64,000 bases of DNA from Candidatus Geothrix skivensis (GTDB taxonomy: Bacteria; Acidobacteriota; Holophagae; Holophagales; Holophagaceae). The notes beneath the pieces are model-generated. The model made no database searches. It saw nothing but the letters and a program-made list of their open reading frames with translations, and was not told the origin of the DNA. The stretch is from contig JADKIO010000005.1 of NCBI GenBank assembly GCA_016721195.1, positions 866,001 through 930,000 on the forward strand, read 5' to 3'. Made by a program: the position numbers and the translations under genes. Within the stretch, counting starts at the first letter, position 1. The number at the start of each line of letters is the position of its first letter. Below, in pieces: positions 35,726-44,870 of this stretch.

Positions 35726-36523
35726 CTAACAGATGAGTCCGCGCTCCCGGAGCAGGGCCTCCGCCGCGGCCACGTCCCCCGGCACATCCACCCCCAGGCT
35801 GAGGAAGGGGGTGCGGGCGACTCCGATGGGGATGCCAGCGGCCAGGGCCCGAAGCTGCTCCAGCATCTCGAACTGCTCGAGGGGGTGGGGGGGCAGCCTG
35901 GTGAAGGCCCGCAGGGCATCGGGCCGGTAGGCATAGAGGCCCAGGTGTCGCTGGAAGTGGCCCAGCTGCTGGGGTGTCATCCAGGGGCGGAAGTCAGGTT
36001 CGAAGACCGAGGCATTCCGCAGGTAGGGGATGGGGCTGCGGCTGAAGTAGAGGGCCCGGCCACGATCATCCATCACCACCTTCACGGCGTTGGGGTTGAA
36101 GAGCTCGTCCGGGTGCGTGAAGGGGCAGGCGGCGGTGCCCATGGGCAAGTCCGGCTGGGCCGCCATCAGGGCCACCACCGCGGCCACCGTCTCCGGGTGC
36201 ATGGCGGGCTCGTCGCCCTGGATGTTCAGCACGCAATCGAAGGGCTCAACCCCGGTTTCCAGCAGAGCCGCCATGGCCGCGGCGGTGCGGTCCGTGCCCG
36301 AGGGCAGGGCCGGGTCCGTCAGGATGGCCTCCCCCCCGAAGCCCCGGACGGTGCCGGCGATGCGGTCATCGTCGGTGGCGACCACCACGTGGTCCACGCC
36401 CCTGGCCAGGCTGGCTGCTTCGAAGACCCACTGGATCATGGGTTTCCCCGCGATGAGGGCCAGGGGCTTGCCCGGGAACCGGGAGGCCTGGAAGCGGGAG
36501 GGGAGGACGGCCAGGGTGCGCAT
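35726..36523 (-). CDS. kdsB: 3-deoxy-manno-octulosonate cytidylyltransferase (KdsB)
   Basis: 265 residues. Activates Kdo with CTP to CMP-Kdo for LPS core synthesis. LPSRFQASRFPGKPLALI holds the nucleotide and PPi site; VVATDDDRI, PSGTDR, and NIQGDEPAM follow; YFSRSPIPY is the substrate loop. Start ATG 36523 was chosen because family members start here; there is an in-frame ATG 23 codons upstream. Divergent from the CheA-like gene. Confidence 0.95.
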   Translation of the reverse strand: MRTLAVLPSRFQASRFPGKPLALIAGKPMIQWVFEAASLARGVDHVVVATDDDRIAGTVRGFGGEAILTDPALPSGTDRTAAAMAALLETGVEPFDCVLNIQGDEPAMHPETVAAVVALMAAQPDLPMGTAACPFTHPDELFNPNAVKVVMDDRGRALYFSRSPIPYLRNASVFEPDFRPWMTPQQLGHFQRHLGLYAYRPDALRAFTRLPPHPLEQFEMLEQLRALAAGIPIGVARTPFLSLGVDVPGDVAAAEALLRERGLIC

Positions 36524-36605
36524 GGGGCCAGTGTAGAGCAGGGCCAAGCCAAGAGTCAGGACTCCAGCCCGCCCTGCCGATGCCTTGCGCACTGGGGGCC
36601 TTTTC

Positions 36606-38624
36606 TTGGATCAATCCTTCGACGATGTCTGGGCGGAATGCGAGGACCTGTTCCAGCAGGCCCATGACACCCTCGCCACGCTGAAGGAACCCCAGCCGGC
36701 GCACGTGGTCCAGGCGGCGGTGAACGCCCTATTCCGGAATACCCACACCCTCAAGGGCATGGCGGGGATGCTGGGGTTCCACAACTTCAGCCGCGCGGCC
36801 CATCGCATGGAGGACATCTTCGACCTCATGCGCAAGGGGCGGCTGCGCTCCACCGATTCCCTGGTGGAAACCCTGGAGTCCGGGATCCTGGCCCTGGAGG
36901 CGGGCATGGGGGAGCTGCGCCGGGGTCGGATGGAGCCCGAGGACTACCTCCATGCCATCCGCCGGGAGCTGGGTGAGCTGGAGGCCCTGGCACGCCCCGC
37001 CGAAGGTGGGGCCCAGGACCTGACCTCCATGCTGGATCTGCCGGCAGATGCCATGAAGGCCCTGTCCGAATATGAACGGACCCGGGTGACGGCCCTGCTG
37101 ATGAGCAACCTGCCCATCCAAGGTGTGGCCATCTGCCTGGACTTCGCCACCTTCGACGAGCGCCTGAGGGTTCTGAGCGAGGCCCTCGGCCAGCAGGGCG
37201 AGCTCATCTCCACGCTGCCCTGGGATGTGCCCGAGGCCCGGGAGGGCCTGGCCTTCCTGTTGATGGCCGCCTGCCCAGCCGTGGACCTGGCGGCGCTGAC
37301 CCTCCTGGAGGGTGAGCTGATCACCGCCGTCCTGCTGGCCCATCCGGACCGGGTTCCCTCGGCCCTGAAGGAGGAGGTGCCCAGCCAGCCAGCCCCGCCA
37401 CCGGTCGAGGAAGTCCCCGCGACGCAGGCGCCGGCCTTGGCCCAGGAGGTGGAGATCCTCCGGCTGCCGGCCCACCGGGTGGAGGCGCTGGAAGCCCGCC
37501 TCATGGCTGTGGGGCAGCTGCGGGACAAGGCCAGCCAGCTCGTCCGGCGGAACCGGGGGGCCCTCGGAGAACACCCCGTCGCCCTCCTGGCGCAGATGGA
37601 GGAGGGCCTGCTGGAAGTCCAGAAATCCCTGCTCCAGATGCGGATGGTGAAGATCGAGAGCCTCTTCTCCCGCATCGAGCCCATGGTGAAGAGCCTGAGC
37701 CGGGATACGGGGAAGCCCGTAAAACTGGCCTTCGCCGGAGGCGATCTCGAGTTGGAGCGCAGCCTCCTCGGCAGGCTTGGCGAACCCTTTCTCCACCTGG
37801 TGCGGAACGCCATCGATCACGGTCTGGAGCCACCCTCGGAACGGCAGGCCCTGGGCAAGAGCGAAACGGGTTCCATCCGCATCGCCGCCTCCCAGCGGGG
37901 GCGGAACCTCCGCTTCGACATCCGGGATGACGGGCGGGGGTTCAACCTGGAGCGCATCGAATCCCGCGGGATCGAGCTGGGCCTGCTGAAGGAAGGCCAG
38001 GTGCACACCGCCGAGCAGCTCCACCGGCTGACCCTGGAACCCGGCTTCTCGACCCAGGACCGGGCCTCCCAGCTCTCCGGGCGCGGCGTGGGAATGGACG
38101 TGGTCCGGTCGGAGATCGAGGCCCTGGGGGGGGAAATCCACCTGTCCAGCGAGGTCCGGAGGGGCAGCCTCATCCGCCTCAGCATCCCCCTCAGCCGGGC
38201 GGTGGTGAGCTGCCTGAAGGTGCGCTGCGCCGGCCAGGCCTTCGGGATCCCCCTGGGCAGCGTGGTCCGGGTCCAGGCCGGGCGGGCCCTGCGGCATGGG
38301 GGCGATCAGGTGGATGTGCTCGGGCTGTCACTGCCCTTGGAATCCCTCCAGGCCTGTCTGGGCCTTCCGGAACCAGCTGGCCAGCAGGCCTTCGTGGTGC
38401 TGGGCCAGCAGGGGGCAGCCTCCCGAAGCGTGTCGGTGGCTCTGGGCGTCGATGAAATCCTCGGCCGGGGTGAACTGCTGTTGAGAAGCCTGCCGGAGCT
38501 GGCCCACGCCGCGGGGATCATGGGCGGCAGCGCCCAGGAGGAAGGGGTGCTCTGGGTGCTGGATCCCGAAGCGGTGCTCGGGCTGGCCATGGACTCCCTG
38601 ATGCGGCGGGTGGCCCGTGTCTGA
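36606..38624 (+). CDS. cheA: CheA-type chemosensory histidine kinase
   Basis: 672 residues from TTG 36606 (GGGGG seven bases upstream; TTG 36585 is the other option). HPt P1 domain with phospho-acceptor His47 (NTHTLKG); a P2-like middle region (about 150-260); a Pro-rich linker; dimerisation P3; ATPase P4 with VRNAIDHGLE, DDGRGF and GRGVGMDVV; P5 CheW-like end. Its 3' end overlaps the CheW-like gene by eight bases. No cheY, cheB or cheR lies near. It may serve a non-flagellar chemosensory pathway, with the MCP and kinases 2 kb downstream. Confidence 0.88.
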   Translation: MDQSFDDVWAECEDLFQQAHDTLATLKEPQPAHVVQAAVNALFRNTHTLKGMAGMLGFHNFSRAAHRMEDIFDLMRKGRLRSTDSLVETLESGILALEAGMGELRRGRMEPEDYLHAIRRELGELEALARPAEGGAQDLTSMLDLPADAMKALSEYERTRVTALLMSNLPIQGVAICLDFATFDERLRVLSEALGQQGELISTLPWDVPEAREGLAFLLMAACPAVDLAALTLLEGELITAVLLAHPDRVPSALKEEVPSQPAPPPVEEVPATQAPALAQEVEILRLPAHRVEALEARLMAVGQLRDKASQLVRRNRGALGEHPVALLAQMEEGLLEVQKSLLQMRMVKIESLFSRIEPMVKSLSRDTGKPVKLAFAGGDLELERSLLGRLGEPFLHLVRNAIDHGLEPPSERQALGKSETGSIRIAASQRGRNLRFDIRDDGRGFNLERIESRGIELGLLKEGQVHTAEQLHRLTLEPGFSTQDRASQLSGRGVGMDVVRSEIEALGGEIHLSSEVRRGSLIRLSIPLSRAVVSCLKVRCAGQAFGIPLGSVVRVQAGRALRHGGDQVDVLGLSLPLESLQACLGLPEPAGQQAFVVLGQQGAASRSVSVALGVDEILGRGELLLRSLPELAHAAGIMGGSAQEEGVLWVLDPEAVLGLAMDSLMRRVARV

Positions 38625-39048
38625 ACGCGGCGCCTGGCTCCACGTGAAGGCCTCGGGCCTGGACCTGCTGCTGGCCACGTCGGACCTGCGCGAAGTGGTG
38701 ACTGCGACCCCCGTGGCCCTTCTTCCGGGGCGCCCGAAGGGGATCCAGGGGGTGGTGTCCTACCAGGGGGAATTCCTGCCGGTACTGGCCTGGGAGGACC
38801 TGCCGGGGGGACGGGCTGCCGACGGCGAACCCATCGCGATGGCGGTGCTGCGGCCCCGACTGGGCCTCCCCATCCAGCGGATCATCGGGACCCTCGATCC
38901 CCCAGCGGAAGCTTGGCGGGAGGTGGATGGAGAGGATCCGGCAGCGCCCTGGCTGAGCGGTGTCTGCGTATTGGAAGAGCAGCACCTGCGGGCCTTGGAT
39001 CCGGTGCGGCTCATCGCGCTCCTGCGCCGGATCAGGGTGGATCGCTGA
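38617..39048 (+). CDS. cheW: CheW-like coupling protein
   Basis: 143 residues. Start GTG at 38617 overlaps the cheA end. CheW fold: DLLLATSDLREVV, GRPKGIQGVVSYQGEFLPVLAWEDL, where the arginine and conserved G of CheW are kept. It should couple the CheA-like kinase to a receptor, presumably the MCP 1.6 kb downstream. Confidence 0.82.
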   Translation: MSERGAWLHVKASGLDLLLATSDLREVVTATPVALLPGRPKGIQGVVSYQGEFLPVLAWEDLPGGRAADGEPIAMAVLRPRLGLPIQRIIGTLDPPAEAWREVDGEDPAAPWLSGVCVLEEQHLRALDPVRLIALLRRIRVDR

Positions 39049-39096
39049 CGCGATGGGTCGATCGTGCGATGATGGCAGTTTCGTGCCGGAGGCCCT

Positions 39097-40098
39097 TTGA
39101 ATCGTCGTCTTGCCGCCCCCGTTGGCATCACCGCAACCGGACAGTGCTTTCCCTCCCGAGTGATCACCAACGCAGATCTTTCCAAGATCATGGAGACCAA
39201 TGACGAGTGGATCTACTCCCGCACCGGCATCCGCGAGCGGCGCTGGGCTGAGCCAGGCACCGGCGCATCCATGCTTGGAGCCCCCGCCCTCCAGATGGCC
39301 CTGGACAACCGGGGGCTGAAGGCCAGCGAACTGGATCTCATCGTGGTGGCGACGGTCACTCCGGACACCCAGTTCCCGTCCACCGCCTGCCGGATCCAGC
39401 ACCTGGTGGGCGCTTCCAACGCCTTCGGCTTCGACCTCAATGCCGCCTGCTCCGGCTTCCTCTATGCCCTCACCACCGCCGCCAGCCTGGTGGCGGGGGG
39501 AGCCGTCCAGCGGGCGGCCGTGGTGGGAGTGGATGTCATGTCCACCATCATCAACCTGGAGGACCGGACCACCTCGGTGCTCTTCGGGGATGGCGCGGGG
39601 GCAGTCATCGTGGAGCGCGTGGAGGAGGGCCTGGGCCTCCTGGACTTCGAGCACAAGGTCGACGGCTCCGGCGGCTGCTTCCTGTACATGCCCGCCGGCG
39701 GGTCCCTGAAGCCCGCCACCGCCGAGACCGTGGCGGCCAAGGAGCACTACGTCCACCAGGCCGGCAGCGAGGTGTTCAAGAATGCCGTACGGGAGATGGC
39801 CGACAACAGCCGGCTCCTCATGGATCGGAACGGCTTCACCGGCGACCAGCTCAAGCTCTTCGTTCCCCACCAGGCCAACATCCGCATCATGGACGCAGCC
39901 GCCAAGCGGCTGGAGCTGGATCCCTCCCGCATGATGGTGAACATCGACCGTTTCGCCAACACCACCGCCGCCACCATCCCCACGGCCCTGCACCAGGCCT
40001 TTGGCGAGAAACGCATGGAGAAGGGGGATCTGGTGGCCCTGGCGGCCTTCGGTGCCGGCTTCACCTGGGGGGCGACCCTGCTCCGGTGGGCCTACTGA
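39097..40098 (+). CDS. fabH: 3-oxoacyl-ACP synthase III (FabH)
   Basis: 333 residues from TTG 39097 (GGAGG four bases upstream). Starts fatty acid synthesis by condensing acetyl-CoA with malonyl-ACP. Catalytic Cys118 (NAACSGF), His in VPHQANIRI, Asn in ANTTAATIP. It stands alone, without fabD/fabG/acpP, between cheW and rsmD. Confidence 0.95.
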   Translation: MNRRLAAPVGITATGQCFPSRVITNADLSKIMETNDEWIYSRTGIRERRWAEPGTGASMLGAPALQMALDNRGLKASELDLIVVATVTPDTQFPSTACRIQHLVGASNAFGFDLNAACSGFLYALTTAASLVAGGAVQRAAVVGVDVMSTIINLEDRTTSVLFGDGAGAVIVERVEEGLGLLDFEHKVDGSGGCFLYMPAGGSLKPATAETVAAKEHYVHQAGSEVFKNAVREMADNSRLLMDRNGFTGDQLKLFVPHQANIRIMDAAAKRLELDPSRMMVNIDRFANTTAATIPTALHQAFGEKRMEKGDLVALAAFGAGFTWGATLLRWAY

Positions 40099-40123
40099 CC
40101 ATGGCCGGGACGGTCCGCTAGCC

Positions 40124-40654
40124 ATGAGGGTGGTGGCTGGCACCCTGAAGGGTCGGCGGCTCACCCCGCCCCCGCCCGGGGACCTGCGCGTGCGGCCCAC
40201 CGCGGACCGGGCCCGGGAAGCCTTGTTCTCCATCCTGCAGCGCTGGCCCATGGGGCCCTTTCTGGACCTCTGCGCCGGTACCGGGGCCGTCGGGATCGAG
40301 GCCCACTCCCGGGGGTACGGACCCGTGGTGTGCGTGGAATCCGGAGAGCTTGGCTGGACCTGCCTCCAGCGGAACCTGGGGAGCCTGCCGATTCAGTCGG
40401 TGCGGGCCGACCTCCGGCGCCTGGGGCCCGGGGCCTTCTCCGGACAGGCGGTGATATTCGTGGATCCTCCCTACGACCTGGCCGAGGTCCTCTGGGGTCC
40501 CCTGGCCCGGACCCTGAGGGCCTGGATGGCCAGGGACGGGGTGCTGGTTTTCGAAACCGACCGGAATACCGTGCTGGAATTACAGCCCGAGTGGATCCTG
40601 GCCGAAACACGCGAGTATGGCGCAGCCCGATTCCATTTCTGGATCCCTGCCTGA
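40124..40654 (+). CDS. rsmD: 16S rRNA (guanine-N2)-methyltransferase RsmD
   Basis: 176 residues. Methylates G966 of 16S rRNA. RVVAGTLKGRRL and RPTADRAREALFSIL start the family; SAM site LDLCAGTGAVGIEA; catalytic VDPPYD. Its end overlaps the MCP gene by 38 bases. Confidence 0.92.
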   Translation: MRVVAGTLKGRRLTPPPPGDLRVRPTADRAREALFSILQRWPMGPFLDLCAGTGAVGIEAHSRGYGPVVCVESGELGWTCLQRNLGSLPIQSVRADLRRLGPGAFSGQAVIFVDPPYDLAEVLWGPLARTLRAWMARDGVLVFETDRNTVLELQPEWILAETREYGAARFHFWIPA

Positions 40655-43163
40655 ACTCAGGGGGCAGGAGCCTGTCCACCTGGGCAGGGCCTCCCGCGAC
40701 CTGATCCTCGGACGGCTGCGGTTCAGTTCTGGGGTGATCTGGGCCGCTGGGTTCCTCGTGGCCGCCATCCTCTTCCTGCTGGGCGCACCGGCGGGGTTCA
40801 AGCTGACCGCCCGTGGGGTGCTGGTGCTCCTGGCGCTGCTGGGGCTGGCGGCGGGGGCCTCCTTCCTGCACATCCAGCAGCTGGGCCGGACCCTGGCGCA
40901 GCGGCCCCTCGGCCCGGCCCTCTTCCGCCCCCTGACCCGCTTCCCCCAGTCGCTATCCATGCTCTTCTTCGTGCTGGCCGTGACCCTTGCTGCCTTCTCC
41001 TATCCCTGGGCCAGGGTCCATCAGGGATTGAGCGTCTGGGTCAGCTTCATCGTCATGGCCATGTTCATGGTGCTCGCCGCCCTGGGCGGGGTCTGCCAGT
41101 ACTTCCTGGCCAAGCAGAACCTGATGAGGGTCTTCAAGATTCTGGCGGGGCAGCCGGGCTTCAACGAATCCTCCGCCCGGTTCATGACGTCCCTGAAAAC
41201 GAAGTTCAGGCTCGGGATCCTTTGCATCACCGGGGGTGTCCTGCTCCTGTCCATCCTGTTGTCGGGGCTGACCATCCAGTCGACCCTGCGGACCAAGGTT
41301 GCCAGCTACGCCGGGAACGAACTCGCGAACCTGGTGGGTTCGGTGACCTTCGTCTCGGAGATGAATCCGACGCAGGAGGATCTTGAAGCCTTCCTGGGCA
41401 CCCTGAAGCTGGGCGCCGGGGGGGGCGTCTCCCTCAAGCTGCCCGCCGCTCGCGGGGGCCGCGTCCTGGGTTCGAAGATCCAGCCAACTGGTGGCGGTGA
41501 CATCCTCGTGGTTCAGGCCCTGCCCGATGGTTCGGAACTGCGGGCGGTCATCCCCGAAGCCGAGTACGCCGACGCCATCTGGAAGGCCTTGAGGCCGAAC
41601 CTGGCCATCCTGGCCCTGTCCGGGCTGTTCCTGGCCTTTTTCATCCATGTGCTCCTCTCGGACGTGCAGCATCCCCTGATGCTGCTGAGCCGCAACACCC
41701 AGCGTGTGAGCGAAGGCCGGATCGACCGCCTGGACCCGGTCTACAGTGACGACGAAGTCGCCGCCCTCAACCAGGGGTTTGGAACCATGGTGGGCAATCT
41801 GCGGGGCATGGTGGTCCAGATCCGTTCGGCCAGCCGGGATCTGGCCAAGGCCTCGGCCCTGATCCGGGAATCCGGGGATGGCGTCCTGCATTCGAACAGG
41901 GGGCAGCGGGAGCTCATCGAAACCTTCCACCAGGAGATCAACGAACTCACGGACACCTCCATCGGCATCAGTGCCAGCTCCATGGAGCTCAGCCTGGCTT
42001 CAGAGAGCACCAACACCACCATCGTGCAGATGGCTGCCAGCGTTCAGCAGATCAACCAGAGCATGGATGAGCTGCTGATGGTGGTCGAGGGCATCACCTC
42101 CGCCATCCGCGACTTCGACGTCGCCATCAAGAATGTGGGGAAGAACATCGACCACCTCGCCGGCCATGCCGAGCACACCAAGGAGTTCGCGGAGAACCTG
42201 GAGCAGAGCACCTCTGCCATCGATGACAGCGTCAAGATCGCCCAGCGGTACACCAAGAAAGTCATCCACAACGCCGGTCGTGGCATGGAACTGGTGGCCA
42301 GGAACCGGGACAAGATGCAGGTCATCGAGCGGGTGGTGCAGGATTTCCACGGCACGACCAGGACCCTGCTCCAGCTGGGGGTGGACATCGCCAAGATCCT
42401 CGACTACATCGGGGACCATGCCCAGCAGACCAACCTGCTGGCCCTGAACGCAGCCATCATCGCCTCCCAGGGCGGGACCGGCGATGGTCAATCCAAGGGC
42501 TTTTCCGTGGTCGCCGACGAGATCAAGCAGTTGTCCGAACAGACCGCCACTTCGACCCAGGAGATCAAGCTGATCATCGGCACGCTCCAGGCCGAGATCC
42601 GCAAGGCCTACCAGCAGGTGGAGCTCGGTCTCGATGCGGTCCGGGACGGAACCCATTCCGTGGCCCAAAGCCAGGATGCCCTGCAGGCCATCCTCGAATC
42701 GGTAAGTGAGACGGACAGCGTGGTGGAGAGCATCCTCAGCGAGACCCTCCAGCAGGCGGGCCAGGCCTCGCTGATCCACGAGGCCAACCGCAACATCCAC
42801 CACCAGGTGGAAACCATCCGGCTGGTCATCGAGGAGCAGCAGCAGACGAGCAACTACATCCTCTCGCTGGCCATGAACGTCCAGCAGGCCACCGCGGTGG
42901 TGCGGGATTCCACCAAGGAGCAGAGCACGGGCAGCGACGAGATCGCCAAGGCCACGGAACAGGTGCGGGCCCTCGCCAGCAACCTGCACGAGATCCTGGC
43001 CCGCCAGGAGGACCACGTGATCTCCCTGAAGGAGACCATGAACCGGGTGCTGGGCAAGGCCATCGAAAGCGAACGGGCCATCGAGACTTCCAGCGGCGCC
43101 GTGGAGCAGTTGGGTGCCCAGGTGCACATGCTCAACCGCGAAGTGAACCTGTTCAAGTTGTAG
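40617..43163 (+). CDS. Atypical methyl-accepting chemotaxis protein, about six TM segments
   Basis: 848 residues. About four TM helices (40-160), a further pair (about 200-222 and 322-345) enclosing a 100-residue periplasmic part, HAMP, then a signalling coiled coil. The tip has QTNLLALNAAI as in all MCPs but continues IASQGGTGDGQSKGFSVVADEIKQL, so the highly conserved EAARAGE block is replaced and a few residues are inserted. The many N-terminal TMs and the tip variant set it apart from classical MCPs. It may partner the CheA/CheW pair 1.6-4 kb upstream. Start ATG 40617 is within rsmD; an RBS is weak. Confidence 0.85.
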   Translation: MAQPDSISGSLPELRGQEPVHLGRASRDLILGRLRFSSGVIWAAGFLVAAILFLLGAPAGFKLTARGVLVLLALLGLAAGASFLHIQQLGRTLAQRPLGPALFRPLTRFPQSLSMLFFVLAVTLAAFSYPWARVHQGLSVWVSFIVMAMFMVLAALGGVCQYFLAKQNLMRVFKILAGQPGFNESSARFMTSLKTKFRLGILCITGGVLLLSILLSGLTIQSTLRTKVASYAGNELANLVGSVTFVSEMNPTQEDLEAFLGTLKLGAGGGVSLKLPAARGGRVLGSKIQPTGGGDILVVQALPDGSELRAVIPEAEYADAIWKALRPNLAILALSGLFLAFFIHVLLSDVQHPLMLLSRNTQRVSEGRIDRLDPVYSDDEVAALNQGFGTMVGNLRGMVVQIRSASRDLAKASALIRESGDGVLHSNRGQRELIETFHQEINELTDTSIGISASSMELSLASESTNTTIVQMAASVQQINQSMDELLMVVEGITSAIRDFDVAIKNVGKNIDHLAGHAEHTKEFAENLEQSTSAIDDSVKIAQRYTKKVIHNAGRGMELVARNRDKMQVIERVVQDFHGTTRTLLQLGVDIAKILDYIGDHAQQTNLLALNAAIIASQGGTGDGQSKGFSVVADEIKQLSEQTATSTQEIKLIIGTLQAEIRKAYQQVELGLDAVRDGTHSVAQSQDALQAILESVSETDSVVESILSETLQQAGQASLIHEANRNIHHQVETIRLVIEEQQQTSNYILSLAMNVQQATAVVRDSTKEQSTGSDEIAKATEQVRALASNLHEILARQEDHVISLKETMNRVLGKAIESERAIETSSGAVEQLGAQVHMLNREVNLFKL

Positions 43164-43199
43164 CTGCTAGGCTGGAACCCGGTTTCCGGGCTTCCAACC

Positions 43200-44870
43200 A
43201 TGTACCGCTTTTCCATCAAGACCAAGCTGAGCGCAGTCATCAGCATCCTGGTCCTCTCCTTCATCTCCTTCAACCTGCTCTATTACCCGCGCTGGGTGGA
43301 GCAGCAGATCCGTACGCAGGCGGAGATGAGCGCCCGTCAGGTGGCCGAGACCGCCAGCTACGCCCTGGGTCCGGCGGTGAGTAGCGGGAACACGCGGGAC
43401 ATCGCCAAGGTGCTGCAGGGGGTGCAGAACATCCCGGCCTTCCGGTTCAGCGCCGTGTTCGACTCCAAGGGGGAGGCCCTGGACAGCACACCGACCACGC
43501 CGGAATGGGCCGTGAGCCAGGTGCTCCAGGACGGCATCTCGCACACCTACACCCGCCGGGAGGACAACACGCTCGTGGCGGTGGCCCCCGTTTTCTACAA
43601 GGAGCCGAAGGCCGATCAGGTGGGCACCCTGGTCATCGGCTTCACCACCGAGGGCACCCAGCGGGCGGTGCGGGAGAACATCAAGGCCAGCCTCGCGGTG
43701 GGCCTGGTTACCCTGATTCTTGGCATCTTCGTGGCCATCTTCCTGTCGAACCGCTACCTGCGGCCCGTGATCCAGCTGACGGAGGCAGCCCAGAAGGTGG
43801 CCCAGGGCAACCTGGAGACGGTGTCGGTGAAGGTGTCCACCCGGGACGAGATCCAGGACCTGAGCCAGTCCTTCGAGGCCATGACCGACAAGCTGCGGGT
43901 GTCCAGGGACGAGATCGAGCGCCAGAACCGCCTGCTGGAGTACCGGGTGCAGGAGCGGACCCGGCAGCTCATGGAGACCATCTGGGAGCTTGAAGAGATC
44001 CGGGCCAACCTGGAACAGCTGGTGCAGGACCGCACCCGCGGACTGGAACAGAGCCGGGCTGAGCTGAAGGCCTGGGCCAACACCCTGGAGGAGAAGGTCC
44101 ACGAAAAGACTCAGGAGCTGCGGGAGCTCAACGACAACCTCCTCACGAGCTACCGGAAGCTGAAGGAGGTCGACCGGCTGAAGGACGAGTTCCTGGCCAA
44201 CATGAGCCATGAGTTGAGGACGCCCCTCAACTCCATCATCGGGTTCTCCGGGATGCTCATGCAGGACCCCAAGGGGCGCCTGGGGGCCGAAGCCCGGGAG
44301 GATCTCCAGATCATCTACCAGAATGGCCGCTCCCTGCTGGGGCTCATCGATTCAATCCTGGACCTGTCCAAGATCGAGGCGGGCAAGATGGAACTGGAAC
44401 TGGAGGAGATTGATCCCTTGCAGCTGCTGGACGAGGTCAGGGCCATGTCCTCCGGACTCATCAAGAGCCGTCCCATCAACCTCCACTACCACCGTCCGGA
44501 GGGCAGCATCCGCGTCATGGGCGACTCGGATCGCCTTCGCCAGGTGTTCACGAACCTGGCCGGCAATGCCATCAAGTTCACGGAGGCGGGCTACGTGTCG
44601 ATCTCCGCCACCCAGGTGGAGGACCGGTTCCGGGTGACCATCGAGGACACCGGCATTGGCATGTCCCCGGAGGAACTCGAGCGCCTCTTCATGCCCTTCC
44701 AGCAGGTGGATGGCAGCATCACAAGGCGGTTCGGCGGGACCGGCCTGGGCCTGGCCATCAGCCAGCGGTTCATGGGGCTCATGGATGGGCGCATCTGGGC
44801 CCGCAGCCGCAAGGGCGAAGGCAGCACCTTCTTCGTGGAAATGCCCATCGCCGCAGGAAGGAGAACATGA
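43200..44870 (+). CDS. Membrane sensor histidine kinase (Cache-like sensor, HAMP, coiled coil, HisKA-HATPase)
   Basis: 556 residues. TM1 9-27, periplasmic sensor about 28-162 (SAVFDSKGEALDSTP, like a single Cache domain), TM2 163-184, HAMP 185-237, long coiled coil 235-330, His337 in FLANMSHELRTPLNS, then HATPase (NLAGNAIKF, EDTGIGM, GTGLGLAIS). ATGA overlap joins it to the next gene. 36 bases after the MCP. Confidence 0.93.
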   Translation: MYRFSIKTKLSAVISILVLSFISFNLLYYPRWVEQQIRTQAEMSARQVAETASYALGPAVSSGNTRDIAKVLQGVQNIPAFRFSAVFDSKGEALDSTPTTPEWAVSQVLQDGISHTYTRREDNTLVAVAPVFYKEPKADQVGTLVIGFTTEGTQRAVRENIKASLAVGLVTLILGIFVAIFLSNRYLRPVIQLTEAAQKVAQGNLETVSVKVSTRDEIQDLSQSFEAMTDKLRVSRDEIERQNRLLEYRVQERTRQLMETIWELEEIRANLEQLVQDRTRGLEQSRAELKAWANTLEEKVHEKTQELRELNDNLLTSYRKLKEVDRLKDEFLANMSHELRTPLNSIIGFSGMLMQDPKGRLGAEAREDLQIIYQNGRSLLGLIDSILDLSKIEAGKMELELEEIDPLQLLDEVRAMSSGLIKSRPINLHYHRPEGSIRVMGDSDRLRQVFTNLAGNAIKFTEAGYVSISATQVEDRFRVTIEDTGIGMSPEELERLFMPFQQVDGSITRRFGGTGLGLAISQRFMGLMDGRIWARSRKGEGSTFFVEMPIAAGRRT

